In this document: positions 16,145 through 25,208 of the stretch, in pieces
Layout: each line of letters starts with the position of its first letter
Position numbering within the stretch: the first letter of the stretch is position 1
Assembly (NCBI GenBank): GCA_046330135.1
Contig: JAXLTI010000004.1
Location: forward strand, 620,001 to 684,000
Source of the DNA: CAYYFX01 sp046330135
Lineage (GTDB): Bacteria; ARS69
Reading direction: 5' to 3'
DNA length: 64,000 nucleotides
Translations under genes and position numbers: made by a program
The notes under the pieces: model-generated
What the model saw: only the letters and a program-made list of their open reading frames with translations
What the model was told of the DNA's origin: nothing
Database searches by the model: none

Positions 16145-18823
16145 TCACCGCTCCGCCGCGAGCGCGGCACCCGGCCCTCCCGCGATCCGCTGGGCCCAGA
16201 GGCGCACGACCGGATCGCTCGGAGCGGCGGCGAGCGCGCGCATCGCGAAGACGCTCGCGCGATCGCGCCGCCCGGCCACGTGCTCCCCGAGGGCCACGCG
16301 CAGGACGCGCAGGGCGCGCGCGTCGGCGCCGCTCGCGAACTCCTGCGCCCCGCTCGTCGACTCCGCGGCCGAGGACGCCCTCTCCATCGACGCGAGCATC
16401 TCGGCGGTCTCCGCTCCCCAACGCGCGGGGCTGAGCTTGTACCCCGTGAACTCGAGCCGCGGGCGATCCCAGGTGTTCAAGGGCCCTTCGCCCACCGTCG
16501 TCGCGAGCGAGCGCGCATCCGCCACCCAGCGCGCGCGCAGCCCGGCGGCACCCTCGATGCCCAGCTCGGCCAGGTCGCGCGAGGCGGCGTCGCCGAAGGG
16601 AACGCCGTCGCGCGGGCGGCCCTCGAGCGCGCGCGCCGACGCCACGAACAGCACGTGCGACGGCGGCTCGAAGAACACGTCGACGTTCTCGAAGACCGCG
16701 CCGAGCGTGCGCACGATCATCCGGTACTCCTCGGCGCCGATCGCGAGCGGCACCCACTGCACGAGGAGGCCGTCGTCCGTGAGGTCGGCCCGGCACCGCT
16801 CGTAGAACTCGCGCGTGAGCAGCTTCGCCGTGCCGGCGAAGGACATGGCCTCCTTGCCGTCGGACACGATGGCGTCCCAGCGGCGCGGGGAGCGCTGGAG
16901 GAACTGCAGCGCGTCGTCCACGACGACGCTCACGCGCGGGTCGGCGAGCGACGCGGCGTAGGGGAAGTAGCGGCAGCCTTCCATGACCGGCGCGTTGATC
17001 TCCACCACGTCCACCGAGCGCACGCCGGGATGCTCCAGCAGCGCCTCCACGGTGGAGCCGGAGCCGAGGCCGATCGTCATCACGTCGCGGAGGCGGTCGT
17101 CGAGCGCGAACGGCAGGTGCGCGAGGAGCACCTGCTTCGTCCAGAGCGTGCTGCCCCACTCACGCGTGGCGCCGATCGTGGTGCCGTCGATGGCCATGCC
17201 GAGAGCCTCCGGCCGGTCGCGGTCGCGCCAGACCTGGACCGTGGCGAGGTCGCCTTCCTTCTCGTAGAGGAGGTCGGCGTGGTCGGTGACCGCGCCGGCC
17301 ACGGTGAAGCGCACGCGGGAGGGGAGGGCGACGGCCACGAGCAGCGTGGCGGCGAGCGCGGCGGAGGCGATGGCGAGGCGCCGCGGCAGGGGCGTCGGCG
17401 TGCGCGTGAGCACCGCGACCCCGAGCGCCAGGTTCACGGCGGCGATCGCGCGCGTTCCGCCCGCGGTTCCGAAGATGGGCAGCACGAAGAGCGCGCCGCC
17501 GAGCGCGCCCGCGATGCTGCCGGCGTTCGCCAGGAGGACGGCGTTGCCCAGCCGCGGCGCGAGGCGGCGGAGGTCGCCGAGGAAGAGGCTCGTCGCGAGC
17601 GGGAAGGAGAGGCCCATGAGCAGCGTGGCCGGGAACATCGCCACGAAAGCGACCGCCGCGTCGATGAGCAGGCGCTGCGGCCACGGACGGTTGAAGAACG
17701 TCTGGAAGAAGATGCTGACCCGCTCCTGCACGTCGAGCGAGCCCACGGCGAGCGCCACGATCCCGATCGCGGCGGTCGCGAACACCGCGATGCCGAGCTG
17801 GCACAGCGCCAGCGCGCGCTCCGGGTGCGGACGTCGCGCGATGGGCCGGAACAGGAACGGCCCCGCACCGAGGCCGAGGAGGAACACGAAGAGCATCGTG
17901 GTGAACGCGTAGGTGCTGTTGCCGAAGAGATACGTCAGCGCGCGGAACCACACGATCTCGTACGCGAGCGTGGCCAGGCCGGAGCCTGCGATCACGGCGC
18001 CCGTGAGCGCGCGCGGAAGCCGCGTGGCTATCCGCTCGGCGGGCTCCGCGCGGCCGGCAAGATCGGCACGCTCGGCCCCGCGCTCGGCTTGGAGGGCGCG
18101 CTCGGCCCGGCGCTCGGCCTCGCCCTCGAGATGGTCATCTCCTACGGCGGCGCGCCGCAGCACGATCGCCGCCACCGCGAGATTCAGGAGGTTGCCGGCG
18201 AGGACCGTGCCGCGCAGCCCCAGCGCTTCGATGGACACGATGCCAGCCAGCGCCGCGCCGAGCGCCGCGCCCAGCGTGTTCAGTCCGTAGAGCAGCCCCA
18301 GGTGGCGGGCGAGCGCGCTCTCCGAGCGAATGAGGATCACGCTGAGGGCCGGGAACGTGGCGCCCATGAGCGCGCAGGGGACGAGGAGGAGCAGCAGCGC
18401 GAAGACGAAGCGAAGGGCCACGAGGCTCGCGTCGCCGCCGGCGGGAGTTGCGATCTTCGCGAAGAGTCCGGGCAGGCGCGGCAGCAGGAGCGTCAGGGGG
18501 AGCGCCGTCGCCGCGATGCCGATCTCGAGGAGCGCGTAGGTGCGGATCGGGCGGCGGAAGCGCGCCAGCAGGGCCGGATACGCGCGGGCGCCGAGGCCCA
18601 TGCCGCCGAGAAAGCCGGCCAATACCGCACCGGCCGCCAGGCGCGTCGCGCCGAACGTCAGCGACAGGGACTTCGTCCAAACGACCTCGTACCCGAGCGC
18701 CGCGACACCCGAGACGAACGAGCACACGTACAGCGTCGCGGCGAGGGAGGTCGAGCCGTGGCGAGACGCCAAGGGGAGGCTCTCCTCCGCGCCGACGGGC
18801 GCGAACGAGGTCCAGTATGCCAT
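16145..18823 (-). CDS. Fused MFS-like membrane / spermidine-synthase-like protein
   Basis: 892 residues from the ATG at 18823, chosen because it precedes the first membrane segment by about 30 residues. The frame is open further upstream but looks non-coding. Residues 1-550 hold about 14 membrane helices in two similar halves, each starting with a GLATLAYEIVWFRAL / GVAALGYEVVWTKSL block typical of spermine/spermidine synthase-associated membrane proteins. A charged linker of Glu/Arg/Ala repeats joins the halves. Residues about 600-780 are the synthase-like Rossmann domain: TIGLGSGSTVEALLEH (SAM loop), VDVVEINAPVMEG, DDALQFL and WDAIVSDGKEAMS. A helical tail follows. The substrate is uncertain; these fusions are usually not true spermidine synthases. 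Confidence 0.82.
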   Translation of the reverse strand: MAYWTSFAPVGAEESLPLASRHGSTSLAATLYVCSFVSGVAALGYEVVWTKSLSLTFGATRLAAGAVLAGFLGGMGLGARAYPALLARFRRPIRTYALLEIGIAATALPLTLLLPRLPGLFAKIATPAGGDASLVALRFVFALLLLLVPCALMGATFPALSVILIRSESALARHLGLLYGLNTLGAALGAALAGIVSIEALGLRGTVLAGNLLNLAVAAIVLRRAAVGDDHLEGEAERRAERALQAERGAERADLAGRAEPAERIATRLPRALTGAVIAGSGLATLAYEIVWFRALTYLFGNSTYAFTTMLFVFLLGLGAGPFLFRPIARRPHPERALALCQLGIAVFATAAIGIVALAVGSLDVQERVSIFFQTFFNRPWPQRLLIDAAVAFVAMFPATLLMGLSFPLATSLFLGDLRRLAPRLGNAVLLANAGSIAGALGGALFVLPIFGTAGGTRAIAAVNLALGVAVLTRTPTPLPRRLAIASAALAATLLVAVALPSRVRFTVAGAVTDHADLLYEKEGDLATVQVWRDRDRPEALGMAIDGTTIGATREWGSTLWTKQVLLAHLPFALDDRLRDVMTIGLGSGSTVEALLEHPGVRSVDVVEINAPVMEGCRYFPYAASLADPRVSVVVDDALQFLQRSPRRWDAIVSDGKEAMSFAGTAKLLTREFYERCRADLTDDGLLVQWVPLAIGAEEYRMIVRTLGAVFENVDVFFEPPSHVLFVASARALEGRPRDGVPFGDAASRDLAELGIEGAAGLRARWVADARSLATTVGEGPLNTWDRPRLEFTGYKLSPARWGAETAEMLASMERASSAAESTSGAQEFASGADARALRVLRVALGEHVAGRRDRASVFAMRALAAAPSDPVVRLWAQRIAGGPGAALAAER

Positions 18824-18950
18824 CGGACAGGCGGGGAAGGGGGTCGGATGTCGCGCCGGCGGGGCGAGAGGGGGCTGCGCGTCACGTCCCAGGTCACGGC
18901 CGCCCGGGAGGTCCGATGTCTCGCGAGCGGGGCGCCGGGTAGATTGGCGC

Positions 18951-20678
18951 GTGAGGCGACGAACCCCTTTCGCGCTGCTTCTTCTCGCCACGCTCGCGCT
19001 CGGGCGCGACGCATCGGCGGCGAACTGGGTCTGGGAGAAGCCGGTGCGCGTGGGCTCGTCAGAGGACGGCTCGCTCGCTTTTCAGGAATTGCTTCGGGGC
19101 CGGACGCCGGAGTTCGAATTGCATGCGCTCGTGAACCGGCGGCTGAGCTGGTTCTCCGTCCGAAGCGATCACGTGACCGTCGGACGGAATCTGGACTGGG
19201 CGAAGGCGTGGGCCGCCCGGGAGGAACTCACGTACGACCCGCACGGGCCGCTCGTGGCGCTGGACCTTCACGCCGTCGTCGACGCGAGCGACCGGATCCA
19301 CGTCGTCCACGAAGCCTTCGACTCGTTCGGCGTGCACGCCACGAACGTCGGTTACAAGACGAGCGCGGCGCCGAGCCAGTGGATGTCGACGGCGCTGCCG
19401 TCCTTCGTGAATCCCGTCGGCGACCCGAGCTGCACGAGCGGCAATCCCGGGATCTGCCTCTCCGCAGACGCCGCGGGAACCGAGTGGATCCACGTTCTGT
19501 ACCATCGCCGGCCTGTCGCCATCGACCCACCCGACCCCGCGGCGTGCCACTCCTTCTGGTACGTGTACAACGCGAAGCCGTTGAGCGTCGCGGATCCGGG
19601 CGCGGGCTGGGTCGGCGAGAGCTGGTTCACGGATCTGTTCCAGGACCAGACGTACTCGCTCGCGGGGGAGGGCGGCGTGGGACTCCTCCCCGTGATGGAC
19701 GGCCTCGGCAGGATTCACGCGATCGGCCGCAAGAAGGTGACGCGGTCGGACTCCGTGTGGGTCTACCACGTCTACGGCTTCCCGCCCGCGGCGGGGGAGA
19801 CGTGGAAGCCCACCGTCGTCGCGCTCGACTCGATGCCGATGCTTCCCGCGCACCTGCCGGCGGAGACCCCGATCGTGGTCACCACGCAGGCCGTGCTCGG
19901 GCGCTCCGAGCGCGGCGAGTGCCTGGACGTGGTGTGGAATCACAACACGCGCGAAGAAGGCGCGATGCGGACCGAGGTGGAGTTCGCGCGCTTCGACGTC
20001 GGCGCCGACGTGTGGTCGCGGCCGGTCCAGATCAGCCCGGAGGACTCGGTGTCGTCGCAGGCTGCGCGTCTTCAGCGCTCGCCCGACGGCGCGCTCCACG
20101 TGATGTACCACGAGCCGTCGCCGCAAGACCCCGCGTCCCGCGTGTACTACCGGAGGGCGGTCGGCGATCCGCGCGACCCTGCCTCCTGGTCGACGCCGCA
20201 ACCCGTGACCTACGACGTGAGCGGCTGCGCCAACGTTCCCGTCTTCGTGGCGGAGGGCGACACGGTGTGGATGGGCTACACGCGCCACGACCCTGGCTTC
20301 CGCCGGCCGTTCGAAGCGTGGTTCCGCAAGGGCTGGGCGATCGAAAGGCATGCCGCCGCCCACACCACGTGGAGCGGGCTCGTGTGGTTGGACGCCGATT
20401 ACGTCGTGGCGGAGGGCGACACGCTGACGATCCTCCCCGGCACGCTCGTCGTGGTGGCCGCTTCCAGCACGGCGGATGCGGCCGGGTTCTCCCCGGGGAA
20501 GGTCGACCTGGTGGTCGAAGGCTCCCTCGAAGCGCTCGGGACGCCCGCCGACTCGGTCCGCTTCGAGACGCTCGCGGGAAGCGGCCGCGGCAGCGGGTGG
20601 GGCGGCATCCGGTTCACTCGGACCTCCTGCCACGACCGCATCGAGTGCGCGCGGGTCACGCTCGCAGACCCGCGCTGA
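18951..20678 (+). CDS. Exported propeller-like protein, unknown function
   Basis: 575 residues from a GTG that gives a compact signal peptide (RRRTPFALLLLATLALGRDASA). No strong ribosome site is visible. The body contains repeats of D-x-RIHVVHEAF / GRIHAIGRKK / DGALHVMYHE type, as in sialidase-like or BNR propellers, with conserved W/Y at strand ends. The last 90 residues (YVVAEGDTLTILPGTLVVVAA and VRFETLAG) look like the start of a beta-helix stack, cut short. It has no FlgD module. Divergent from the MFS-like gene with 127 bases between starts. Confidence 0.7.
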   Translation: MRRRTPFALLLLATLALGRDASAANWVWEKPVRVGSSEDGSLAFQELLRGRTPEFELHALVNRRLSWFSVRSDHVTVGRNLDWAKAWAAREELTYDPHGPLVALDLHAVVDASDRIHVVHEAFDSFGVHATNVGYKTSAAPSQWMSTALPSFVNPVGDPSCTSGNPGICLSADAAGTEWIHVLYHRRPVAIDPPDPAACHSFWYVYNAKPLSVADPGAGWVGESWFTDLFQDQTYSLAGEGGVGLLPVMDGLGRIHAIGRKKVTRSDSVWVYHVYGFPPAAGETWKPTVVALDSMPMLPAHLPAETPIVVTTQAVLGRSERGECLDVVWNHNTREEGAMRTEVEFARFDVGADVWSRPVQISPEDSVSSQAARLQRSPDGALHVMYHEPSPQDPASRVYYRRAVGDPRDPASWSTPQPVTYDVSGCANVPVFVAEGDTVWMGYTRHDPGFRRPFEAWFRKGWAIERHAAAHTTWSGLVWLDADYVVAEGDTLTILPGTLVVVAASSTADAAGFSPGKVDLVVEGSLEALGTPADSVRFETLAGSGRGSGWGGIRFTRTSCHDRIECARVTLADPR

Positions 20679-20809
20679 CGCGGACGGGTGCCGCCGGCCC
20701 TGATGCGACGCGCGGGAATCGGCTACGATGGGCACTCTCGAAGTCGCGGCGTCGCGCTTTGCGGCGCCCGCGCCCTTCTCGGCGACCCGCGCAAGCGCGA
20801 GGAGATGCC

Positions 20810-21523
20810 GTGCACTGGTGGGTCGGAACGAGCGGCTTCAGCTACGACGAGTGGAAGGGGTGCTTCTATCCGGAGGACCTCTCGGCGAAGGATCGGCTCA
20901 CGTATTACGCGTCGAAGCTGCCCGCGGTCGAGATCAACAACACCTTCTATCGCATGCCGAAGGCGTCGCTGCTCGAGGGCTGGGCCGAGCAGGTGCCCGA
21001 GCGATTCCGCTTCGTGCTGAAGGCGTCGCAGAAGATCACGCACTTCAAGCGCCTGAAGGCGGACGCGGCGGACGAGACCGCGTACCTGCTGAAGACCGCG
21101 GCGGTCCTCGGAGCGCGTCTGGGACCGATCCTCTTCCAGCTCCCGCCGAACATGAAGAAGGACGTCGAGCGCCTCGACGGATTCCTCGCGTTCCTTCCCG
21201 AAGGCACGCGCGCCGCCTTCGAGTTCCGTCACGAGTCCTGGGCGGACGAGGAGGTTGCGGCGCGGCTTGCGGCCCGGAATCTGGCGCTGTGCATCGCGGA
21301 CGTCGACGAGGAGCCGGAGCCGGACATTCGCCGCACCGCGGATTGGGGCTACCTGCGCCTGCGCCGCACGAGCTACGTGGAGGAGGACCTCGCGCGCTGG
21401 CGTGCGAAGGTGGAGGCGGCCGGCTGGAACGATGCGTACGTCTTCTTCAAGCACGAGGACGAAGGCACCGGCCCGAAGCTGGGCATGCGCTTCCTGGAGA
21501 TTGCCGGCGTCTCCGGCGGCTGA
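20810..21523 (+). CDS. DUF72 family protein (YecE-like)
   Basis: 237 residues with a TIM-barrel-like DUF72 domain. It begins HWWVGTSGFSYDEWKGCFYPED and contains PAVEINNTFYRMP, FRFVLKASQKITHFKRL, GPILFQLPPNMKKD, AAFEFRHESWADEE, YLRLRRTSY and YVFFKHEDEGTGPKLG, all standard family blocks. The GTG at 20810 has GAGGAG upstream. The function of DUF72 is not established. Slightly shorter than many members but complete at both ends. Confidence 0.9.
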   Translation: MHWWVGTSGFSYDEWKGCFYPEDLSAKDRLTYYASKLPAVEINNTFYRMPKASLLEGWAEQVPERFRFVLKASQKITHFKRLKADAADETAYLLKTAAVLGARLGPILFQLPPNMKKDVERLDGFLAFLPEGTRAAFEFRHESWADEEVAARLAARNLALCIADVDEEPEPDIRRTADWGYLRLRRTSYVEEDLARWRAKVEAAGWNDAYVFFKHEDEGTGPKLGMRFLEIAGVSGG

Positions 21524-21662
21524 AGAGCGGCCGGAGAGAACGCGGGGAGCCGCCTCGGGCCTCGGCGGCGGATCGCGGTCGAGGCTCGAAGAGTCGCCGC
21601 CGCTGAAGCGGCACGTGGCTGCGCCCTTGAAGAACCAGACATGCGTCTGGTAGTCTGCCCCC

Positions 21663-22850
21663 ATGTCCGAGACCGAGCGCTCGAATCTCCGGCGGGTCTG
21701 GAACCCGCCGAACCCGTACCTCTCCGCGCACCGCGAGTTCCTCGAGGAGCCGCCGGTGGCCGAGCTGGAGGTGTGGGAGGACCGCTCGCGCTCCATCCTC
21801 TCGCACAACGAGAGCCCGGACCTGGACTTCCGCTGGAGCGTGAACCCGTATCGCGGCTGCTTCCACGCGTGCTCGTACTGCTATGCACGCCCCACGCACG
21901 AGTATCTCGGCCTCGGCGCCGGCTCGGATTTCGAGCGAAAGATCCTCGTGAAGCCGGAGGCAGCGGCGCTCCTGGAGGCCGCGTTCCGCAAGAAGTCGTG
22001 GAAGCGCGAGACCGTCATGTTCTCCGGGGTCACGGATTGCTACCAGCCGCTCGAGGCGGCGTGGGGACTCACGCGCGCATGTCTCGAGGTGTGCGAGCGG
22101 TTCGCGAATCCCGTCTCCATCGTGACGAAGTCCGCGCTCGTGCGCCGGGACAAGGAGCTGCTCGTGCGCCTGTCGGCGCGCGCGCGCGTCACGGTGTCGT
22201 TCAGCATTCCGTTCCTGGACGAGGGCACGGCGCGGAAGATCGAGCCGGGCGCCGCCAGCATCGCCAGGCGCTTCGAGGCGATGCACGATCTCGCGGCGGC
22301 GGGGCTCCGCGTGGGCATCGGCGTGGCGCCCATCATCCCCGGGCTCAACGACCGGGACGTCCCGCACCTGCTGCGTCGCGCGAAGGAGAGCGGCGCGTCG
22401 TTCGCGTACCGCCAGCTCCTTCGCCTGCCCGGCAGCGTGCGCGAGGTCTTTCTCCACCGGTTGCAGCAGGAGCTGCCCGACAGCGCCGCGCGCATCGAGA
22501 ACCGCATCCGCGAGACGCGCGGCGGCGAGCTGTCGGACGACCGCTTCGGCCGCCGCTTCAACGGCACCGGGCGCTACTGGGACGCCATCGACATGCTGTG
22601 GGACGTGTGGCTCAAGCGCACGGGGCTCGGGGACCTGGATCGCGCGTACGAAGAGAAGGCGGCGGCGGACCAGGTGGCGGCGCAGCACGCGGCCCTGGAG
22701 CCGGCGGCGGGGACACTGTTCGAGGACGCGCCGCCGGCGGGGGAAACGGCGGCCCAGGCCACGCCCACGCCGCAGGCGCCCGCCTCTCCGCGCGGCGCGG
22801 CTCGGCGGCGGGCGCGAAGGTCGCCGGGACAGCTTGAGCTTCCGTGGTAA
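21663..22850 (+). CDS. Radical SAM protein of the SplB-like / PA0069 type
   Basis: 395 residues. The 4Fe-4S cluster motif CFHACSYCYA (Cys66, Cys70, Cys73) follows SVNPYRGC. The N-terminal HNESPDLDFRWSVNPYRG and the later MFSGVTDCYQPLE, VTKSALVRRD, VSFSIPFLDE and APIIPGLND match PA0069-type radical SAM proteins. These resemble spore photoproduct lyase but occur in non-sporulating bacteria. The substrate is unknown; DNA or RNA repair has been proposed for relatives. The C-terminal 60 residues are a low-complexity Ala/Pro/Arg tail ending in GQLELPW. Start codon ATG, with no strong ribosome site. Confidence 0.88.
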   Translation: MSETERSNLRRVWNPPNPYLSAHREFLEEPPVAELEVWEDRSRSILSHNESPDLDFRWSVNPYRGCFHACSYCYARPTHEYLGLGAGSDFERKILVKPEAAALLEAAFRKKSWKRETVMFSGVTDCYQPLEAAWGLTRACLEVCERFANPVSIVTKSALVRRDKELLVRLSARARVTVSFSIPFLDEGTARKIEPGAASIARRFEAMHDLAAAGLRVGIGVAPIIPGLNDRDVPHLLRRAKESGASFAYRQLLRLPGSVREVFLHRLQQELPDSAARIENRIRETRGGELSDDRFGRRFNGTGRYWDAIDMLWDVWLKRTGLGDLDRAYEEKAAADQVAAQHAALEPAAGTLFEDAPPAGETAAQATPTPQAPASPRGAARRRARRSPGQLELPW

Positions 22851-22901
22851 AACGAAGATCCTCGCTCGCATGAGCACGAACTCGGCGAGCACCCGCGCCT
22901 C

Positions 22902-24431
22902 GTGAAGCGCTCCCTTCCTTTGCTTCTGCTGGCGCTCGCACCTCCCGTGATGTTCCTCGCGGGCACGGGCCAGGTCTGGGAAGACTTCTTCATCACGTTC
23001 CGGCACAGCCTGAACCTGGTCGGCGGCCACGGCTTGACCTACCAGGCTGGCGAGCGACTGCAGGGCTTCAGTTCGCCGCTCACCGCCCTGCTCGGCGCGG
23101 CATGCCTGCGGATCAGCGGCCTCGACCTGGAGCGGGCGATCCTGCTGGCGCGGCTGGCGGGCGCGCTCGCGCTGGCGGGGGGCGCCGTGCTGCTGGCCCG
23201 CTCGCTGCGCGTCGCGGGGGCAGCGGGGGTGGGCTTCGTCCTGCCGCTGTCGCTCTTCCTCTTGGAGAGCAAGAACGTCGCCTTCGCCGCGAACGGCATG
23301 GAGACGCCTTATGCCTTGCTGTTGTTGGCCGCGCTGCAGCTCGAGGTGGCGCGCGGGCCGCGGTCCCTCCGTGCGGGCGCTCTCGGCGCCGGGTTGATGC
23401 TGACCCGGCCCGACGCTTTCGTGCCGATGGGCGGTCTCGTCCTCGGGCTGCTGGCGTTCCCCGACGGGCCGCGACGCCGCCTGACGCGGCCGCTCTTGCA
23501 GGCGGCCGTGATCGCGTTCGCTCTGTATCTGCCCTGGCTCGTGTTCGCCTGGCTCTACTACGGCAGCCCCGTCCCGCTGCCCATCCTCGCGAAGGCGCCC
23601 GCGGGCGGACTTGCCGGCGGCCTGGAGCTGCTGGCGCAGGCGCCGCAGCACGCCCCCCGAGTCTTGGCGCTTCTCTTCGCGCCCGCGTACGCGGAGGCCG
23701 GAGGTTGGCCCTGGGCGCTGTTGCTTTCGCTCGGGCTCGGCGCTTGCGGTTGCCTGGCGTTCCTCTGGCCCGCCGCGCCGCGGCACGCGCGCCGTCTCTC
23801 GGTGGCCGCGCTCTTCACGGTGGTCTACCTCGCCGCCATCCCGCGGCTCTACCCGTGGTACCTGCCGGTCGCCACCGTCCTCGTCCTGCCCGCGCTCGGC
23901 GGAGTCTTCGAGGCCGCTTCACGGATCGGCACCCGCCGCTTGCTGCGCGTTCCCGTGTCCGTCGTCGCCTCGCTGGTGCTGATCGCGGCCGCCGCGCTAC
24001 TCGTGGACTACGGCCACCTGGCCCGCGTGACCACACGGCTCGCCGAGGGCCAGCGTCGCGAGATCGGCCGCTTCCTGTCGTCTCGGGTCGGTGCCGCGGA
24101 GCGGGTCTACCTCGAGTGCCCCGGCTACATCGGCTTCTACTCGGGGAGCCGCATGCTGGACTGGCCGGGGCTGGTCTCGCCCGAGGTGCTGGCGGCGCGC
24201 CGGGCCGGAGCGCGCAGCCTCGCCGAGGCGGCCCGCACCCTGAGGCCGGAGTGGCTGGTGCTTCGTCCCCAGGAGGTGGCGGGCTTCGAAGCCCTGGAGC
24301 CCGACTGGCTCGCGCGCAACTACGGCATCGTCGGGACGTTCGACGTCCGATCCGCGTTGCGCGCCGCGCTGCCCGACCACCCTGCCGTGCTGTACGACGG
24401 CGCGTTCATGGTGGTGCGTCGCCGGGATTGA
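22902..24431 (+). CDS. Multi-pass membrane protein, GT-C glycosyltransferase-like
   Basis: 509 residues with about 11 membrane helices. The first loop reads WEDFFITFRHSLNLVGGHGLTYQAGERLQGFSSPLTALL. This WED-FIT-R-N---G-GL-Y--GE-V-G--SPL pattern is shared by GT-C-like polyprenyl-sugar-dependent transferases. NGMETPYALLLLAAL and AIPRLYPWYLPVATVLVLPAL are also conserved in them. The C-terminal 130 residues are extracytoplasmic and soluble (RVYLECPGYIGFYSGSRMLDWPGLVSPE). It starts at a GTG 51 bases after the radical SAM gene. It likely transfers sugars at the periplasmic face; donor and acceptor are unknown. Confidence 0.72.
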   Translation: MKRSLPLLLLALAPPVMFLAGTGQVWEDFFITFRHSLNLVGGHGLTYQAGERLQGFSSPLTALLGAACLRISGLDLERAILLARLAGALALAGGAVLLARSLRVAGAAGVGFVLPLSLFLLESKNVAFAANGMETPYALLLLAALQLEVARGPRSLRAGALGAGLMLTRPDAFVPMGGLVLGLLAFPDGPRRRLTRPLLQAAVIAFALYLPWLVFAWLYYGSPVPLPILAKAPAGGLAGGLELLAQAPQHAPRVLALLFAPAYAEAGGWPWALLLSLGLGACGCLAFLWPAAPRHARRLSVAALFTVVYLAAIPRLYPWYLPVATVLVLPALGGVFEAASRIGTRRLLRVPVSVVASLVLIAAAALLVDYGHLARVTTRLAEGQRREIGRFLSSRVGAAERVYLECPGYIGFYSGSRMLDWPGLVSPEVLAARRAGARSLAEAARTLRPEWLVLRPQEVAGFEALEPDWLARNYGIVGTFDVRSALRAALPDHPAVLYDGAFMVVRRRD

Positions 24432-24508
24432 ACGGCTCGTTGGCGGCGCTTCCCGCTCTCGTGGCTAGAGGCTTCGTGCCGTCGATGCGCCGGAACGCGG
24501 CTTCGGCG

Positions 24509-25204
24509 TCAGGCCGGTTCGCTCCCCGGCTCGGTTCGCAGCACGTACCCCACGCCGGCCACGGTGACGAGATACACCGGCGCGGCGGGATCGGTCTCGA
24601 TCTTCTGCCGCAGGCGATGCACGAGCTGCTTCAGCACCTGACGATCGCCCATGCCCCGGTAGCCCCACACGTGGCTCGTGAGGCGCTCCGCCGGCAACGC
24701 GTGTCCGGCGTTCGCCACGAGGAACTGCAGGAGGCGGAACTCGAGCCGGGTGAGGGAGACGACGTCCCCGCCCTTCATGCGCACGGTCTGAAGCTCCGGA
24801 TCCAGCACGATGTCCCCCGCCGAGATCGGCAGCGGCTTCTCCACCCCCACGCGCCGGAGCAACGCCCGCACGCGCGCCAGCAGCGTGCGCGGGCTGAACG
24901 GCTTCGTCAGGAAATCATCCGCGCCGAGATCGAGCGCGTGGACCTGATCCTCTTCGCTCGAGCGCACGGTGAGCATGAGCACCGGCGTGGCGATGCCGTC
25001 CGCGCGGAGACGTTGCAGCACCTCGAAGCCGTTCAAGCGCGGCATGTTCACGTCGAGGATCACGAGATCCGGCCGCTCGGCGCCGACCACTTGCAGGCCC
25101 TGCACGCCGTCGCCGGCCTCCAGAACGAAATACCCCGCCTGCTTGAGCGCGAACGCCACGAGCCCCGACAGCTCGGCGTCGTCGTCCACCACGAGGATCT
25201 TCAT
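24509..25204 (-). CDS. OmpR/PhoB-family response regulator
   Basis: 231 residues. The receiver domain (about 1-118) carries the acidic pocket DDD near 7-9, the phospho-acceptor Asp51 in VILDVNMP, Thr79 in LMLTV and Lys101 in TKPF. A winged-helix output domain follows (about 135-226, SLTRLEFRLLQFLVANAG, TSHVWGYRGMGDRQVLKQLVHRLRQKIE, VAGVGYVL). Its start lies 4 bases after the histidine kinase stop, so it is the last gene of the sulfate transporter operon. It probably regulates that operon, although no binding site was identified. Confidence 0.93.
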   Translation of the reverse strand: MKILVVDDDAELSGLVAFALKQAGYFVLEAGDGVQGLQVVGAERPDLVILDVNMPRLNGFEVLQRLRADGIATPVLMLTVRSSEEDQVHALDLGADDFLTKPFSPRTLLARVRALLRRVGVEKPLPISAGDIVLDPELQTVRMKGGDVVSLTRLEFRLLQFLVANAGHALPAERLTSHVWGYRGMGDRQVLKQLVHRLRQKIETDPAAPVYLVTVAGVGYVLRTEPGSEPA

Positions 25205-25208
25205 GGCG

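Noticed and set aside
16280..20800. A long plus-strand frame running under the MFS-like gene and joining the DUF72 gene
   Set aside because: Low-complexity Arg/Glu/Ala sequence antisense to a well-supported gene; only the last 237 codons (DUF72) are protein-like.
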